Positions 1 through 9,801 of a stretch of DNA of 64,000 bases are shown piece after piece (the stretch's first letter is position 1; every line of letters starts with the position of its first letter). Origin of the DNA: Chloroflexota bacterium (GTDB lineage Bacteria; Chloroflexota; Anaerolineae; B4-G1; DUEL01); NCBI GenBank assembly GCA_014874475.1, contig JADBJJ010000027.1, forward strand, positions 221,793 through 285,792, given 5' to 3'. The notes beneath the pieces are model-generated. The model searched no databases. It was not told the origin of the DNA and saw nothing but the letters and a program-made list of their open reading frames with translations. The position numbers were made by a program, and so were the translations under genes.

Positions 1-2
1 CG

Positions 3-1145
3 GTGACCGTGCATGCCGGTAGCAGCAGCGAGTGTGCCCGCTGGGCCGCCGTCGCCGTCACTGGTACCCATCCCTACACGGCCGTTGTCGCTTACATTAC
101 CCAGAGTCCCTGCGATAGCCCGAACTCCCAGGCGATCCGCTACCGGCTTTGCACCCTGGGAGACCCCTCATGCGGCCCTGTTCAAACTGTTGCAACGGTC
201 TCGCTTTCTTTGAACGATCCTGGCTACGGCTCCGTGGACGTCGCGCTGGACAGCGCTGGGCAGCCCCATTTTGCGTACACCTATTATCGGCGCGAGAGTC
301 AGGGAGACGTGGGCACCGTCTATTATCGTCGCCCGAATTCCTCTGAAGAAACCGTATCCTCAGAGGACCAGAACGCTCACACTCCGGCTATCGCCTGGAA
401 CGGGGATGCCGTCCATATGGTCTGGGCAACGGAGCCCCTGGCCGGGAGTTACGATTATTACATTTTCTACCGGCGCCGAGCGACAAACTGGGATAGTCCG
501 TACAGTCTGGTGAGACAATCTCTGGGCTACGCGCCCCACAACCCGGCCATCGCTGTCTTCAACAGCACAGTGCTGGTAGCCTGGGATATGAACAACTCCT
601 GGACAGACTCGGATTGCTCCAGCAGTCAAATAACATGTGACCGATATACTCTTGCCTACATCCGATCCACGGACAACGGCGTTTCCTGGCCGCAGTACCA
701 TGGAGTGCCTTCGTGGTACGAATTAGGCGGGGGCATTCTGGAGACGGAGCAGCCATATACTTCCACCGGGGCGGTCGTGGAATACACGCGCTTTTTGCGC
801 CCCTCGGTGGGGTTCCGGACAAACGGGAAGCCAGTGATCGTCTGGCACGCGAACGACGGGACCACTGGAAGTCCCGATTACAACATTTACTACACCGAAG
901 CGCTCACTGTTCCGGAGAATGCAGGAGATGCCATAGAGTGGGCGGAGATTCGCCGCTTCGGGCAGAATTCTCCTCTCCACTCCGCCAGTCCGGTGGTGGC
1001 GCCGTATCTGCCCTCTTCCGCTCTGCACGTGGTTTATCTCCAGCAGGGCCCGGAAGCGGGAGACTGGGAGACGTACTACGATGGCAACGAATACGACCGC
1101 TACTCCCGAGTCTATCTCCCTATCGTGATGCGGAATGCCCATTGA
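3..1145 (+). CDS. Secreted sialidase/BNR-like repeat protein, 5' truncated by the window edge
   Basis: An open frame runs in from the left edge, so the true start and any signal peptide are missing. The visible 380 residues show spaced units such as YIRSTDNGVSW and PAIAWNGDAVHMVWAT, typical of BNR/sialidase-type beta-propeller blades. No catalytic sialidase residues can be assigned. The protein ends in YLPIVMRNAH, the same type of tail seen on two other exported proteins here; I read it as a Chloroflexota surface-protein tail. It lies 48 bases before a small anchored-protein gene and the Tad locus, so it may be a pilus-associated or surface protein, but this is inferred from position only. 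Confidence 0.6.
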   Translation: MTVHAGSSSECARWAAVAVTGTHPYTAVVAYITQSPCDSPNSQAIRYRLCTLGDPSCGPVQTVATVSLSLNDPGYGSVDVALDSAGQPHFAYTYYRRESQGDVGTVYYRRPNSSEETVSSEDQNAHTPAIAWNGDAVHMVWATEPLAGSYDYYIFYRRRATNWDSPYSLVRQSLGYAPHNPAIAVFNSTVLVAWDMNNSWTDSDCSSSQITCDRYTLAYIRSTDNGVSWPQYHGVPSWYELGGGILETEQPYTSTGAVVEYTRFLRPSVGFRTNGKPVIVWHANDGTTGSPDYNIYYTEALTVPENAGDAIEWAEIRRFGQNSPLHSASPVVAPYLPSSALHVVYLQQGPEAGDWETYYDGNEYDRYSRVYLPIVMRNAH

Positions 1146-1193
1146 TCGAAGGGAGCCGATGGACGGAAACTTGAATTCGTCGGGAGGCAATGG

Positions 1194-1793
1194 ATGAGAG
1201 GGAGCAGGGGGCGAGGGGCCGTTTTGTTGGGGCTGGCCTTCATCGGCGCACTAGGGCTGGCGATTCTGATTCTCTGGCCCAGCCCCGGATCTTCCGGCGG
1301 GCATCAGCCCGGTTTTCCGCTGCCACTGGAGCCCACCGCCTGGCAGGCCTATCGGGTCGCGCAGGAGGCGGCGCGGGCCTGGCAGCCGGATGCTCTGCTC
1401 TCCTCTCTTTCGGCTCAATGGCAGCGAACCCGGGGGGTGTGGCCGACTCAGACCCTATGGATGATCCATGTCTACTCTCCCTCCTCCGGTCGGCTGGCGG
1501 TTTTTCGGGTAGAATTGGGGCGTACCCGCATGCTCCAGGAGGCCCTCAGTCCTTATCCGCTTCCGACTCTCGCTGAGGACCAGTGGAAAGTGGATAGCCC
1601 GCAAGCACTGGAGGTGTGGTGGGGCAACGGGGGATCGGACTTTCTGGCTCGTCATAGCGATATCGGGGTGGTGCTCCAGTTGAAGCCGACCAGCCCCACG
1701 GATAACCGTCCGGAGTGGGTGATTACCGCTATAGCGGGCCGGCAGATCCAGGTTATGGCGATCAGCGGCGTAGACGGGCAACGGCTACCGTAG
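1194..1793 (+). CDS. Small membrane-anchored protein of unknown function
   Basis: This 199-residue protein has a basic N-terminus followed by one hydrophobic segment at about residues 11-28 (VLLGLAFIGALGLAILIL) and then a soluble, probably extracytoplasmic domain with no family I recognise. The ATG at 1194 follows a good ribosome binding site (gggaggca). It sits 64 bases before tadE in the same direction, so it is likely co-expressed with the pilus genes. An accessory role in the Tad system is possible but only positional. Confidence 0.6.
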   Translation: MRGSRGRGAVLLGLAFIGALGLAILILWPSPGSSGGHQPGFPLPLEPTAWQAYRVAQEAARAWQPDALLSSLSAQWQRTRGVWPTQTLWMIHVYSPSSGRLAVFRVELGRTRMLQEALSPYPLPTLAEDQWKVDSPQALEVWWGNGGSDFLARHSDIGVVLQLKPTSPTDNRPEWVITAIAGRQIQVMAISGVDGQRLP

Positions 1794-1857
1794 CGGAGAG
1801 ATGAGATTGATTGGCCATCAGAGTCCAGGAGACACTTCCGGAAAAGGAGGTGAAAGG

Positions 1858-2487
1858 ATGAGAAAACAAAGGCAGAATGGTCAGAGTGTTGTGGAGTTTG
1901 CCATTATTCTTCCTTTCTTGCTTCTGCTGGTTATTGGGATGGTGGAAACTGCCTTTGCACTGCGCAGTTACCTGTATGTGAATACGGCTTGCCGGGAGGG
2001 CATCCGCTTTGCCTCCCGGGGGCGATACACGGATGTGGATACTGCCCGCTGGATGCTGGCCAGTGGCGGGTACACTCATCTAAATAACCAGCAGGTGCCT
2101 TTCTTCCGAACGACTGCCCCCGAACCCAATACTGGCATCATCATCACCCACATCTTGATTCAGGCGAATGGGGACATCGTGACGCGAGCCACATACCTGA
2201 CCGGCACCATTGTTCTCTCCGGCACCATAGAACCCGTTCCCATTTCCCCTGGCGACAGTCGGGCCGGGCGGGTGGACATTGAGCGCCATCGGAATGAGAC
2301 CATTGCCATCAATCAGCAACGGGTGGCAAATGGATATGAAGCGCTGGATAACCAAATTGTCATTGTGGAGGTTTTCTACGCGCACCGTACGCTCTGGAAT
2401 TACGAACCACTGGGATTCTCCAGGGTGCTGAACCTTTACTCCCGCTCCGTGATGCGGGTGGTTTCGGATGCCCGACAGACCCAATAG
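1858..2487 (+). CDS. tadE: TadE-like pseudopilin
   Basis: TadE-family proteins are minor pilin-like subunits of Tad (Flp) pili, held in the membrane by an N-terminal helix. Residues 1-40 contain the classic QSVVEFAIILPFLLLLVIGM segment, with a Glu after the short basic leader, followed by a soluble domain of about 165 residues. I chose the ATG at 1858 (209 residues) because a strong ribosome binding site (aaaggaggtgaaagg) lies just before it. The in-frame ATG at 1801 has none. The next gene, a TadG-like protein, starts 10 bases after the stop, so the two are translationally close. Confidence 0.9.
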   Translation: MRKQRQNGQSVVEFAIILPFLLLLVIGMVETAFALRSYLYVNTACREGIRFASRGRYTDVDTARWMLASGGYTHLNNQQVPFFRTTAPEPNTGIIITHILIQANGDIVTRATYLTGTIVLSGTIEPVPISPGDSRAGRVDIERHRNETIAINQQRVANGYEALDNQIVIVEVFYAHRTLWNYEPLGFSRVLNLYSRSVMRVVSDARQTQ

Positions 2488-2497
2488 GAGGTGCGAA

Positions 2498-4675
2498 ATG
2501 AGGCGCATGTGGGCCTTCTTCCGACGTTTTACCCCTCAGGACACCCAGCGCGGGCAGAGCATCGTTCTGGTGGCCCTGGGGGTTTTCACCCTGCTGGCCT
2601 TCGTGGGGCTGGCGGTGGACGTAGGAATTTATTACTCGGAACGGGTGAAAATTGTCCGGGCTGTGGATGCTGCCGCGCTGGCTGCGGCCCCGGAACTCCC
2701 CCTGGAGAGCGCTGCCCACACCCGCGCACTGGAGTTCCTGCGGGATAACGGGTACAACCCGGACGATTCTCAGACGCGGGTGGAAATCAATGGTACCCCT
2801 TCAGGCCCACCGGGGGACCAGGCCGAGACCATCATCATCCTGAACACGGCCAGTTTCCGGGATATGACACTACCTCCGGCCCAGCAGCTCAACACGGCTA
2901 ACCGCATCCAGGTTCGGGTCAGGCATAGAGTACCGGTCATCTTTATGCGATTTCTCGGCTTCTCTTCCTTATGGGTCAGCGCCTCCGCTACCGCCGAAAA
3001 CATTAACAACCTGGATATCGTCATCGTCTTTGACCGCTCTGGCTCCATGGAGTTTGACACCCTCTGCTATGGTTGCTGGGCGAAGCAGTCCGGCGTCCCT
3101 TATCCGGGTGGCCTGATTTACCCTCTCCCCTGGAATGGACCGCCCAATGGCCCGCCGGCCCACTGCAACCCCACCCAGGAGTTCACCTACAGCGGCTACA
3201 GGTACTATTACATTGAGGCCGAAGAATACTCCCGCACCAACAATCCTTATAACCGCTACCTTTATGTCCCGTACTACACCTACTGGGTTATGCAACGGGA
3301 AAGCGGGGATGGTGCTTCCGGTCGGGATAGCCGGGGAGCTTATATCATGCACATGCCCTACTCCGACCACGAGACACCGGTAACGTTTTCCCCCGGGTAC
3401 GGTGTGACCTGTCGGTATGAAGCAGTCAATAACAACGGCCAATGTGCCACGTCCGGGTATACTCAGTGTTACTGCAAAATGGATGTCCCTGGGGGTCCTT
3501 TCCCGGCCCCCCGGGTGGATTACGATTTCACTGTACTGAGCAGTGGTAACTACTACATCTGGGTGCGCGGGCAGGCACAGTCTTCCTGGAGGCTCTGTAG
3601 TGACGCAAATGCCTCCTGTATTGACCGGCGTATCTATTGGAACGTGGATAACAGCGGTATCCAGACCAGTCCAGAATTCCCACGTGGCACTGGTTACAAC
3701 GGTGCCGGTTCCGGCTCTTGGGGATGGCGGCGGCTCAACAATACAGCCTTTTCCTGGACTGCCGGGTCGCAGCATACCCTGCGCATCTGGGCGGGAGGGT
3801 CTGGCTTTGCCATAGACCGCATCGTGATCACCACGAATCCCAACGGGCTGACCAGCGGCAATCCCCCCTCGGACGTCTCCCGAACGGGTGTCTGGTCCAA
3901 CGGGCGGACAGACTGGGCCTGCAGCCCCTGCGACGCTCGCTTCGGCGGTTATCCGGGCGGGTGCGGGCAATCCACCTGTGCCTACTCCCCCAACTGCAAC
4001 AGCGGCCCCAACCCGGACCGTCGCAAAGACGACATCTACGACGACGAACAACCCATCCGGGCCGCCATTGAGGCAGCCAAGCGGTTCGTCGGGATGCTGG
4101 ACTATCGGTACGACCAGATTGGTTATGTATCGTACGCCTCCGATGTGACGATTGACTCGGAACTGCAGTGCCTGCGTCGCCTGGGGGCTCAAAACTGTAC
4201 CCCCTCGGTTATCACTAACACTGTGATTACTAAACTGGATGCCACGCAAGCCAGTGGCAGCACCAACATCGGCGGCGGCATTCAGAAAGGGATTGAGGTT
4301 CTGAGCACCCAGTCCGGCCACTATGGTCGGCCCGGGGCGGCCCACATTATGATTCTGATGACCGACGGCCGTCCCAATCAGGTTCCCAATTCCACCTGCT
4401 ACACTTATAACCTGATTCAGAAATACGGCCTGACGGTGCCGACAGACACCAGCGAGCGCCAGGGGAAGGAATGTACTCTCTACTACGCCGAGCAAGCCCG
4501 CAACAACAGCGTCGTCATCTACACCATCACCCTGGGCGATTCGGCCGACTTTGAGTTGATGGAGACGGTAGCCAACATCACCGGTGGGGTTCACCGCAAC
4601 GCCGACCGTCCGGAGAAATTGAATCAGATCTTTGATGAATTGTACGAGCGCATCTTCCTGCGGCTGGTGGAGTAG
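2498..4675 (+). CDS. tadG: TadG-like protein with a vWA domain split by a carbohydrate-binding-like insert
   Basis: The N-terminus has the TadE/TadG helix (about residues 20-42, starting QSIVLVALGVF). The vWA metal site is visible: DRSGS at 179-183, a GST/N loop at about 586-590 (SGSTN), and TDGRPN at 622-627. Between the first motif and the rest of the vWA fold is an insert of about 330 residues. It is rich in Tyr, Trp, Gly and Cys and contains YYIEAEEYSR (about 237), YYIWVRGQA (about 352) and HTLRIWAGGSGFAIDRIVI (about 426-444). That series resembles CBM6/35 or malectin-like beta-sandwiches. I start at ATG 2498 (725 residues), preceded by aataggaggtgcgaa. Minor-pilin or tip-adhesin function is inferred. 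Confidence 0.85.
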   Translation: MRRMWAFFRRFTPQDTQRGQSIVLVALGVFTLLAFVGLAVDVGIYYSERVKIVRAVDAAALAAAPELPLESAAHTRALEFLRDNGYNPDDSQTRVEINGTPSGPPGDQAETIIILNTASFRDMTLPPAQQLNTANRIQVRVRHRVPVIFMRFLGFSSLWVSASATAENINNLDIVIVFDRSGSMEFDTLCYGCWAKQSGVPYPGGLIYPLPWNGPPNGPPAHCNPTQEFTYSGYRYYYIEAEEYSRTNNPYNRYLYVPYYTYWVMQRESGDGASGRDSRGAYIMHMPYSDHETPVTFSPGYGVTCRYEAVNNNGQCATSGYTQCYCKMDVPGGPFPAPRVDYDFTVLSSGNYYIWVRGQAQSSWRLCSDANASCIDRRIYWNVDNSGIQTSPEFPRGTGYNGAGSGSWGWRRLNNTAFSWTAGSQHTLRIWAGGSGFAIDRIVITTNPNGLTSGNPPSDVSRTGVWSNGRTDWACSPCDARFGGYPGGCGQSTCAYSPNCNSGPNPDRRKDDIYDDEQPIRAAIEAAKRFVGMLDYRYDQIGYVSYASDVTIDSELQCLRRLGAQNCTPSVITNTVITKLDATQASGSTNIGGGIQKGIEVLSTQSGHYGRPGAAHIMILMTDGRPNQVPNSTCYTYNLIQKYGLTVPTDTSERQGKECTLYYAEQARNNSVVIYTITLGDSADFELMETVANITGGVHRNADRPEKLNQIFDELYERIFLRLVE

Positions 4676-4729
4676 GCACTGCGGAGATCCCGGCGTGCGG
4701 TAGTGCAGGCATAACTGGCTGTCGGGTGA

Positions 4730-4752
4730 GCGGGCGACCCGTTGTCGCCCGC
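4730..4752 (+). terminator. Hairpin after the TadG-like gene
   Basis: A perfect 9-bp stem (gcgggcgac / gtcgcccgc) with a 5-base loop lies 55 bases after the TadG-like stop. The downstream sequence is pyrimidine-rich but lacks a good T run, so this may be a weak terminator or an mRNA-stabilising stem. A promoter follows directly, supporting a transcription-unit boundary here. Confidence 0.45.
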
Positions 4753-4770
4753 TTCCCGTTATGCTCTCAT

Positions 4771-4799
4771 TTGACATTTACTGGAAAATGGAATATCAT
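4771..4799 (+). promoter_or_regulatory. Sigma70-type promoter for cpaB and the downstream tad genes
   Basis: A consensus -35 box TTGACA (4771-4776) is followed after 17 bases by TATCAT (4794-4799), with a pyrimidine- and A/T-rich spacer in otherwise GC-rich DNA. It lies in the 246-base gap before cpaB and after a hairpin. That suggests the ATPase/assembly genes can be transcribed separately from tadE/tadG. Confidence 0.6.
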
Positions 4800-4921
4800 A
4801 TCAATGTCCCGTTTTCAGGCGATTGCCCGCAGGTGCGGGGTTTCGCCTGGAAGGAAGCAGGTCGGCCTCAGATGTCGCCCTTCATCCATATCAGGCGTAA
4901 TCCACTATCAGGAGGCACAGA

Positions 4922-5998
4922 ATGGGAAGCCGGCGGACGCTGGTTCTGGTAGGCCTTTTGATCATCGGTGTGGCACTGGTCGCAGGTGTATTGCTGCTGC
5001 GGCAGCCACGAGAGGAGGAAGAAGCCGTGCCTACCGAAGTACCGCAAACGATGAAAATTCTTGTTGCTGCCAACAACCTGACTCGGGGGATGGCTATTAC
5101 TCCCGACCTGGTTCTGTCTCAGGACTGGCCGATCCAGTATCTGCCGCCAGTCTACTACACCGACCCGGCCCAGGTCATCGGATACTTTGTGCGGGTGGAC
5201 ATTCCTCAGGGGATGCCCCTGATGCCCGGAATGTTAGCTCCCAGTGCGGAGGCTCTGGGGGCCGTCGGCTCCCCCGCTGCGCTTCAGGTCCCGGCGGGGA
5301 AACGGGCCGTGGCCATCCCGGTGGACCTGCTGGGGGCTATTGCCTGGGCCCTCCAACCCGGCGACCATGTAGATGTGCTGGCTTCCTGGATGATTCAGGA
5401 ACTGGATCAGGACTTTCAGAGCCTCCTTCCTAACCAGTGGGCGGCCCTTCAGTGTGAAGAGGGGCAACTGTGTCAGGGTATCTATGGGCGGGTGGAACTC
5501 CTGCCGACCGGACAGGTAATTATGGTATATCCCCCTGAAAGGAGTGTACAAGCCCGCTACGTGGCCCAGTTGACCATTCAGGATGCCGAGGTTCTGGGAG
5601 TGGGCACTTACCAGGCGCCGGTGCAGATGGCAGCGCCTCAACCCACTCCGGCCCCCGTTGGAGAAGTGGGGCAGCCAGCCCCCGGGGCTGCTCCTGTGGA
5701 GCCGACCCCGACGCCTGCCCTCGTCGCGACTCAAGCCGTGATCCTGATCGTAGACCCGCAGGAAGCCCTGGTTCTCAAAGCGTTGGTGGAACTGAAGGCC
5801 GATATCACCCTCGCCCTGCGCCGTCCGGGGGATAATGCTCGCGTCTCCACCGACACGGTCTCCCAGGATTACATCATCGTCCGCTATAATTTTGTCGTAC
5901 CGCCGAAGTTGCCATATGCGGTCATCGCGCCGGAACCGAATCCACTGGAGAAGCAGATTGGCGTTACCACCGCAACGGGTGAGATGACGGGTGAGTGA
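4922..5998 (+). CDS. cpaB: CpaB/RcpC-like pilus assembly protein with SAF domain
   Basis: This 358-residue protein has an N-terminal membrane helix (about 6-26), then a SAF-type domain beginning MKILVAANNLTRGMAITPDL (about 44-63) and a RcpC-like beta-rich domain containing GKRAVAIPVD and LQPGDHVDVLA. A Pro/Thr-rich stretch (about 237-265) interrupts the second half. CpaB/RcpC proteins help assemble Tad pili outside the cytoplasmic membrane. In diderms they act with the secretin, which is absent here. The ATG at 4922 follows aggaggcacag. The response-regulator/ATPase gene starts 39 bases downstream. Confidence 0.87.
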   Translation: MGSRRTLVLVGLLIIGVALVAGVLLLRQPREEEEAVPTEVPQTMKILVAANNLTRGMAITPDLVLSQDWPIQYLPPVYYTDPAQVIGYFVRVDIPQGMPLMPGMLAPSAEALGAVGSPAALQVPAGKRAVAIPVDLLGAIAWALQPGDHVDVLASWMIQELDQDFQSLLPNQWAALQCEEGQLCQGIYGRVELLPTGQVIMVYPPERSVQARYVAQLTIQDAEVLGVGTYQAPVQMAAPQPTPAPVGEVGQPAPGAAPVEPTPTPALVATQAVILIVDPQEALVLKALVELKADITLALRRPGDNARVSTDTVSQDYIIVRYNFVVPPKLPYAVIAPEPNPLEKQIGVTTATGEMTGE

Positions 5999-6037
5999 AC
6001 CTGCCTGGCTGCTGTCATAGATTTCTGCGGAGGACCT

Positions 6038-7333
6038 GTGAACGCCGAAAAGATTCGCGTCCTGATTGTGGATGACATCACCGAGACCCGGGAGAACCTG
6101 CGCAAACTGCTCTCCTTTGCCCCGGATATAGAAGTGGTCGGCACGGCCGCCTCAGGCGAGGAGGGTGTCCAACTGACGCGAGAACTGATCCCGCATGTGG
6201 TCATTATGGACATCAACCTGCCCGGGATGGACGGGATCACTGCTACCGAGCAGATCGTGCGGCAAGTGCCTACTGCTCAGATCATCATCCTCTCTGTTCA
6301 GGGTGAGACCGGGTACATGCGCCGGGCGATGGCTGCCGGTGCGCGCGATTTCCTGGTCAAGCCTCCCAGCGGGGACGAGTTGATGGCCACCATCCGCCGG
6401 GTCTATGAAATCGGTCAGGCCCAGGCCGCGCGAATGGCCCCCCTCCAGGTCAGCCCCGCCGGTCCGGTCGGGCGTCCTGTAGCGGCCCGCCACGGACAAC
6501 TGGTTGTCGTCTTCTCTCCCAAAGGGGGGGTGGGGTGCACCACCGTCGCCGTCAACCTGAGTATCGCTCTTCAGACCCGCCTGGGCGCAGGCCAGAAAGT
6601 CGCCATTATGGATGGCAGTTTCCAGTTCGGCGACGTGGGAGTGATGCTGAACCTCCAGGCCACCCGCAGCGTCGCCGACCTGGCCGTACGGGTTGAGGAA
6701 CTGGATACCGACCTGCTGACTAGTGTGCTGACTCCTCACGCCTCGGGTATCAAGGCTCTTCTGGCCCCGCCCCACCCGGAGGCCGCAGAGGCATTCATCG
6801 GCGCCGATAGCGGAATGACTGAAGGTAGCCGCCGCGTTGGGGCGATTCTGGATGGACTCCTTTCGGAGTTTGATATCGTGGTGGTAGATACATGGAACCT
6901 GCTGAACGAGTTGACGTTGACGTTCCTGGACCGGGCAGACCTGATTCTGCTGGTCGTCAGTCCCCTGATTCCGGACATCAAGGATGCTCGCCATTTCCTG
7001 GAACTGGCGGACCGGCTGGGTTATTCCCGAGAGAAAATCGGCCTGGTCATCAATTGCTCAGACCGGAAGACCGGCCTGCGACTGGATCAGATTGAACGGG
7101 CGCTGATCCCTGCGCTGGCCCACATTCCGTACGATGAACGCGCAGGAATTGTGGCCGCCAATCGGGGCCTCCCCATCGTTACTGAGGAGGCCAGCAAGCC
7201 CATCGGTCAGTCTTTCGTCCATCTGGCCGCTGGAGTTCTGGAGCGGTTGAGTCAATTCCGCCAGACGGAAGAGGTAGAAGAGCCATCAGTGGAGATGAGC
7301 CGTCGCCTTCTGGGCCGAGCGCTGGGGATTTGA
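6038..7333 (+). CDS. cpaE: CpaE-like protein: receiver domain fused to a MinD/ParA-type ATPase
   Basis: Residues 1-120 form a canonical receiver domain: acidic pair VDD at 11-13, phospho-acceptor Asp58 in VVIMDINLPGMDG, Ser86, and Lys108 in FLVKPP. After a linker, a ParA/MinD ATPase begins with the deviant Walker A motif PKGGVGCTT (about 161-169). CpaE/TadZ proteins localise Tad pilus machinery, usually with a degenerate receiver. Here the phosphorylation site looks intact, so real phospho-control is possible. Translation starts at GTG 6038 after gcggaggacct. Confidence 0.87.
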   Translation: MNAEKIRVLIVDDITETRENLRKLLSFAPDIEVVGTAASGEEGVQLTRELIPHVVIMDINLPGMDGITATEQIVRQVPTAQIIILSVQGETGYMRRAMAAGARDFLVKPPSGDELMATIRRVYEIGQAQAARMAPLQVSPAGPVGRPVAARHGQLVVVFSPKGGVGCTTVAVNLSIALQTRLGAGQKVAIMDGSFQFGDVGVMLNLQATRSVADLAVRVEELDTDLLTSVLTPHASGIKALLAPPHPEAAEAFIGADSGMTEGSRRVGAILDGLLSEFDIVVVDTWNLLNELTLTFLDRADLILLVVSPLIPDIKDARHFLELADRLGYSREKIGLVINCSDRKTGLRLDQIERALIPALAHIPYDERAGIVAANRGLPIVTEEASKPIGQSFVHLAAGVLERLSQFRQTEEVEEPSVEMSRRLLGRALGI

Positions 7334-7413
7334 GTTGGGACGACGGGCCACGGACGCGACGGACCACCAGTATCAGTATATGATAAGCGATACACGAGAC
7401 GGAGGTAAGAACC

Positions 7414-8796
7414 ATGTCGTTGCTCAGGAGAATTGAGAAAGGGACTCAGCCACCGACAACACCGGCGGGACCGACAGGGCCTGCCGCGCCGCCTTCCCGT
7501 CCGACAGCGGCTCCATCTCCTTTGCGGGACACCTATCGCGACCTGAAGACACGCATTCAGAACAAACTGATCGATGAATTGGACCCCACGATGGATGTTA
7601 GTCGGCAGGACGAGGTCCGGCGCACCATTCGGGAGATGTTTGAGAACATTCTGGCTGAGGAGCGGATTGTCCTCAGTCGGGCGGAGCGGGAACGGCTCTT
7701 TGAGCAGATTGTGGCGGAGATTCTGGGGCTCGGACCCCTGGAGCCGTTCCTGGCCGACCCCACCGTCACCGAAATTATGGTCAACGGTCCTAAAAATATT
7801 TATGTGGAACGGTACGGCAAAATTGAGCGCACCACGGCTGCGTTTGAATCTGAGGAGCATCTTATGCGCATCATAGAGCGCATTATTGCTCCCCTGGGCC
7901 GGCGCATAGATGAGAGCGTCCCCTATCAAGATGCCCGTCTGCCCGACGGTTCGCGCGTCAACGCCATTATCCCCCCCCTTTCCCTTATCGGCCCGGTGTT
8001 GACCATCCGGAAGTTCTTTAAGATTCCGCTGACTGCCGAGAAACTGATTGAACTGGGTTCCATCACACCGGAAGCGATGGAGTTCGTTAAGGCCTGCGTG
8101 CATGCTAAATTAAACGTTGTGGTTTCCGGCGGCACTGGCACCGGGAAGACAACGTTCCTGAACGTTCTATCGGGTTACATTCCCAACGATGAACGAATCA
8201 TCACCATTGAGAACGCGGCCGAATTGCAGTTGCAGCAGGAGCATGTGGTCACTCTGGAATCCCGCCCGCCCAACATTGAGGGCCGGGGGGAGGTAACCAT
8301 TCGCGACCTGGTCATCAACAGTTTGCGGATGCGGCCGGACCGGATTATCGTCGGTGAGTGCCGGGGCCCCGAGGCGTTTGATATGCTTCAGGCTATGAAC
8401 ACTGGCCACGAAGGTTCTATGACCACCATCCACGCTAACTCCCCGCGAGATGCTTTAGCCCGCCTGGAGAACATGATTCTGATGGCCGGGATGGACCTCC
8501 CCCACCGGGCCATCCGGGAGCAGATTGCTAGCGCGCTGGACCTGATCATCCAGTTGGAACGCCTGCGAGACGGCACCCGGAAAGTGGTCAGCATCACAGC
8601 GGTAGAGGGGATGGAGGGCGACATCATCACGATGGCGGAGATTTTCAAGTTTGAGATCGCCGGGATAGAAAACGGGAAAGTCATCGGTCGGCTCCGTCCC
8701 ACCGGCATTCGTCCCAAGTTTATGGATAAGGTTGAAGCGGCTGGAATCCATCTACCGCCGACGATTTTTGGCGTTGGGGAGCGGATACGAAGATAG
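7414..8796 (+). CDS. cpaF: CpaF/TadA-type secretion ATPase
   Basis: This 460-residue protein is full length for the family. It has a Pro/Thr-rich N-terminus, an N-terminal domain with [14 protein letters not shown] (about 120-133), Walker A GGTGTGKT (239-246), an Asp-box/Walker B region [12 protein letters not shown], and the histidine-box segment [14 protein letters not shown]. CpaF hexamers power Tad pilus extension, and in some systems retraction, at the cytoplasmic face. The start at ATG 7414 follows acggaggtaagaacc. TadB follows after 15 bases. Confidence 0.95.
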   Translation: MSLLRRIEKGTQPPTTPAGPTGPAAPPSRPTAAPSPLRDTYRDLKTRIQNKLIDELDPTMDVSRQDEVRRTIREMFENILAEERIVLSRAERERLFEQIVAEILGLGPLEPFLADPTVTEIMVNGPKNIYVERYGKIERTTAAFESEEHLMRIIERIIAPLGRRIDESVPYQDARLPDGSRVNAIIPPLSLIGPVLTIRKFFKIPLTAEKLIELGSITPEAMEFVKACVHAKLNVVVSGGTGTGKTTFLNVLSGYIPNDERIITIENAAELQLQQEHVVTLESRPPNIEGRGEVTIRDLVINSLRMRPDRIIVGECRGPEAFDMLQAMNTGHEGSMTTIHANSPRDALARLENMILMAGMDLPHRAIREQIASALDLIIQLERLRDGTRKVVSITAVEGMEGDIITMAEIFKFEIAGIENGKVIGRLRPTGIRPKFMDKVEAAGIHLPPTIFGVGERIRR

Positions 8797-8811
8797 AAAG
8801 GGAGAAGCGAG

Positions 8812-9771
8812 ATGGAGAGCCTGTTGCTGGTTTTGGGCTTCCTGGTGATCATCGGGGTCATCGTCTATTTTTTCATAGGCGATCGGAGAAAAGACGATGT
8901 CACCGAGCGGTTAGACCGCTATGCCCTGGGTGTGGAGGATAAGAAGAAAAGGAAAGAGCGCGGGGAAACCGGCCCTCGGTCTTCACCGCTGGGGGAGCGC
9001 CTGGACAGGGCATTGGCGGAGCGGGGGCTCGCTCGCAATCTTCGCACCCAACTGGCCCGGGCCAACCTGAAACTGACCGCCGGAGAATTCATCGCGGCCA
9101 CTCTCATCTGTATGATGCTTTTCCCTGCCATCGTGTTCGTTTTGCGCCGCGACATCCCTCTATCTTTGCTGGCCGCTGTACTGGGCTTTTTCGTTCCTCG
9201 GTGGTATGTGGCTTATCTCCAGAAGAAGCGTCTGGGAGCCTTTAATGACCAGTTGGGGGATATTATCAGTATGATGGTTAACGGCATCCGGGCTGGCTAT
9301 AGCGTTCTGCAGGCGATGGAAGCCGTGGCCAAAGAGATGGATGAGCCTGCTTCGGAGGAATTCAATCGGGTTGTCAAAGAGGTCCAGTTGGGACTTCCCC
9401 TGGAGCGGGCGCTGGATAACCTTCTGCGCCGGGTCCCGTCCGATGACCTGGATATGACAGTAACAGCCATTAAGGTCCAGCAGGAGGTGGGAGGCAACCT
9501 GGCTGAGGTGCTGGATACCATCAGTTTCACTATTCGGGAACGAGTGCGAATTAAAGGGGAGATTCGCGCGCTGACGGCCCAGGCCCGTGCCTCGGGCTAC
9601 GTGGTCAGCCTGTTACCCATCGGAGTTGCCTTGCTGGTCTATGCCATTAACCCCAAGTTTATGGGAGTGATGTTTACCGATCAATGCGGCTGGATGATGC
9701 TGGGCGTGGCGGGAGCAGGTATTGTTGCCGGGTTCTTTATTACTCAGAAGATTGCTGACGTTGAGGTATAG
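8812..9771 (+). CDS. tadB: TadB-like inner-membrane platform protein
   Basis: The protein (319 residues) has an N-terminal membrane helix (about 2-22), a basic cytoplasmic stretch, two central hydrophobic segments (about 97-130), the type II secretion F (T2SSF) domain with [19 protein letters not shown] (about 159-177), and further C-terminal helices. TadB and TadC form the membrane platform driven by the CpaF ATPase. It starts at ATG 8812 after gggagaagcgag. TadC starts 30 bases beyond its stop. Confidence 0.92.
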   Translation: MESLLLVLGFLVIIGVIVYFFIGDRRKDDVTERLDRYALGVEDKKKRKERGETGPRSSPLGERLDRALAERGLARNLRTQLARANLKLTAGEFIAATLICMMLFPAIVFVLRRDIPLSLLAAVLGFFVPRWYVAYLQKKRLGAFNDQLGDIISMMVNGIRAGYSVLQAMEAVAKEMDEPASEEFNRVVKEVQLGLPLERALDNLLRRVPSDDLDMTVTAIKVQQEVGGNLAEVLDTISFTIRERVRIKGEIRALTAQARASGYVVSLLPIGVALLVYAINPKFMGVMFTDQCGWMMLGVAGAGIVAGFFITQKIADVEV

Positions 9772-9801
9772 AAGGGGTTCAGAGATAGGGGGTAAGAGGA
9801 A

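Noticed and set aside
723-1190. Long antisense ORFs overlapping the first gene (for example 723-1190 minus and 713-1174 plus)
   Set aside because: They run opposite or out of frame to a gene with clear secreted-protein features, lack family motifs and are typical of GC-rich DNA shadow frames.
2969-4777. A 602-codon minus-strand ORF opposite the TadG-like gene
   Set aside because: The plus strand encodes vWA and TadE/TadG motifs. The antisense product is low complexity with no recognised domain.
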